DNA of 31,338 nucleotides from an uncultured Collinsella sp. (lineage in GTDB: Bacteria > Actinomycetota > Coriobacteriia > Coriobacteriales > Coriobacteriaceae): positions 1 through 31,338 of the forward strand of contig CAUFRO010000025.1 of the NCBI GenBank assembly GCA_959027945.1, read 5' to 3'. Below the pieces are notes generated by a model, which saw only the letters and a list, made by a program, of their open reading frames with translations, was not told where the DNA came from and ran no database searches. Positions within the stretch are counted from its first letter, which is position 1, and each line of letters begins with the position of its first letter. Shown piece by piece: positions 30,712-31,338 of the stretch. Position numbers and translations under genes: made by a program.

Positions 30712-31338
30712 TTCCGAGCCCTAACTCCTGGTTCAAGATTTTCTTCGTCGTGGCGTTTAGCTCATCGAGGGCCTTTTGTACGGCAAATTTCGATTTGTCG
30801 ATCGAAGTGGCGAAGTCAGCGAATTCTCTCTGGAGGGAAAACGGAGGCACAGGAATCTCAATTGATCGAATTTTCCTGGTACTTAAGGTGTGTAAACCTG
30901 AGGTATTGACCGCTTTAGCCATGATTTGTCTCCTTCCTTCGGAGGACGACAAGAAAGTTTGAACATAAAGCGGGAGGGCCTCGTCTCTTAGGCGAACTCG
31001 GATTAGGTGATTCTGATGGACGCAAGGATCAATTTGACCATTCCAAATTGCCGATCTTCCTATTTGTGTATCGCTGCCATTACCCTCAACAATTAACAAG
31101 TCGCCGGATATTAGCCTAACGGCTTCATACTCCTGTTCCGTCAGTCCAATGGTCTTCACTTCCGTTAGGTCAAGTTCATTGGGGAGAATATTGGCGACAC
31201 GAAGGTATGGAAGCTGCAACTTCATGGCTTCTCGTTTTTTGTTCTTTGTAATCCCGCCCTGAATATCAGCTATGTCTTCAAGATGTTTTATCGGAATGCC
31301 AGGCTTATCGAACATCTCGACAAATTGTGATTTGACGA
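30704..31338 (-). CDS. hsdS: Type I restriction specificity subunit S, 3' part
   Basis: This is the C-terminal part of HsdS, the DNA-recognition subunit. The frame stays open through the window edge and reads VKSQFVEMF just before residue pattern IKHLEDIADIQGGITK; that SQFVEMF join is the usual conserved helix between the two target recognition domains, so the visible 211 codons are the second domain plus the terminal helix (PPFSLQREFADFATSIDKSK). Calling a start at the internal ATG (31315) would be wrong. It overlaps hsdR by 8 bases, with order S then R on the minus strand. TRD families vary widely, so the target sequence cannot be told. Confidence 0.92.
   Translation of the reverse strand, partial: VKSQFVEMFDKPGIPIKHLEDIADIQGGITKNKKREAMKLQLPYLRVANILPNELDLTEVKTIGLTEQEYEAVRLISGDLLIVEGNGSDTQIGRSAIWNGQIDPCVHQNHLIRVRLRDEALPLYVQTFLSSSEGRRQIMAKAVNTSGLHTLSTRKIRSIEIPVPPFSLQREFADFATSIDKSKFAVQKALDELNATTKKILNQELGLGNV

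Noticed and set aside
31313..31315. Start codon for hsdS inside the window
   Set aside because: The frame is open upstream and reads the conserved SQFVEMF helix, so this ATG is internal and the gene runs off the edge.
1..31338. tRNA or rRNA genes
   Set aside because: No cloverleaf with a GTTCRA-type T loop and acceptor stem was found by eye in any gap; a tRNA scan would settle this.

Overview
The window looks like a piece of chromosome from a gut Coriobacteriia member, most likely a Collinsella-type organism. This is an inference from the GC-rich codon use, the style of the ribosomal proteins, the anaerobic purine genes and the intergenic repeats; no search was run.

Bases 1-6110 hold a ribosomal-protein cluster on the + strand: rplC, rplD, rplW, rplB, rpsS, rplV, rpsC, rplP, rpmC, rpsQ, rplN, rplX. 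It lacks rpsJ in the 257 bases before rplC, and it ends at a strong intrinsic terminator after rplX instead of running into rplE. Three internal leaders (before rplC, rplB and rplN) are clearly structured. The most elaborate, before rplN, can be drawn as a three-way junction beside a hairpin that covers the ribosome binding site.

Bases 6111-12735 are ordinary metabolic and housekeeping genes separated by repeat-rich gaps. A Gfo/Idh/MocA oxidoreductase and a DeoR regulator form a two-gene operon. A U32/DUF3656 protein and an RluA-type pseudouridine synthase form a minus-strand operon. A RidA deaminase stands alone. The gaps hold 36-bp direct repeats, several hairpins with different stems but a common GGGGACAG loop, and an array of six 16-bp motifs in alternating orientation.

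Bases 12787-23269 form an anaerobic purine-use locus. A YheO-type PAS/HTH regulator is divergent from an operon of an NCS2 xanthine/uracil permease, an SsnA-type amidohydrolase, a YgfK-type flavin/Fe-S oxidoreductase, a protein with four 4Fe-4S motifs, and an XdhD-type molybdenum hydroxylase fused to its 2Fe-2S domain. Import, hydroxylation or reduction of the purine ring, electron transfer and hydrolysis are thus encoded side by side. No separate FAD-binding subunit is present.

Bases 23270-31338 look like an accessory or defence island. Two different ATPases, each ending in a PD-(D/E)XK-like motif, each have their own unusual upstream repeat: a perfect 21-bp inverted repeat for one, and five 23-bp iteron-like direct repeats for the other. 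They are followed by a possible small transcript, a DEDDh exonuclease, and the hsdR gene and 3' part of hsdS of a type I restriction system on the minus strand that runs off the window.
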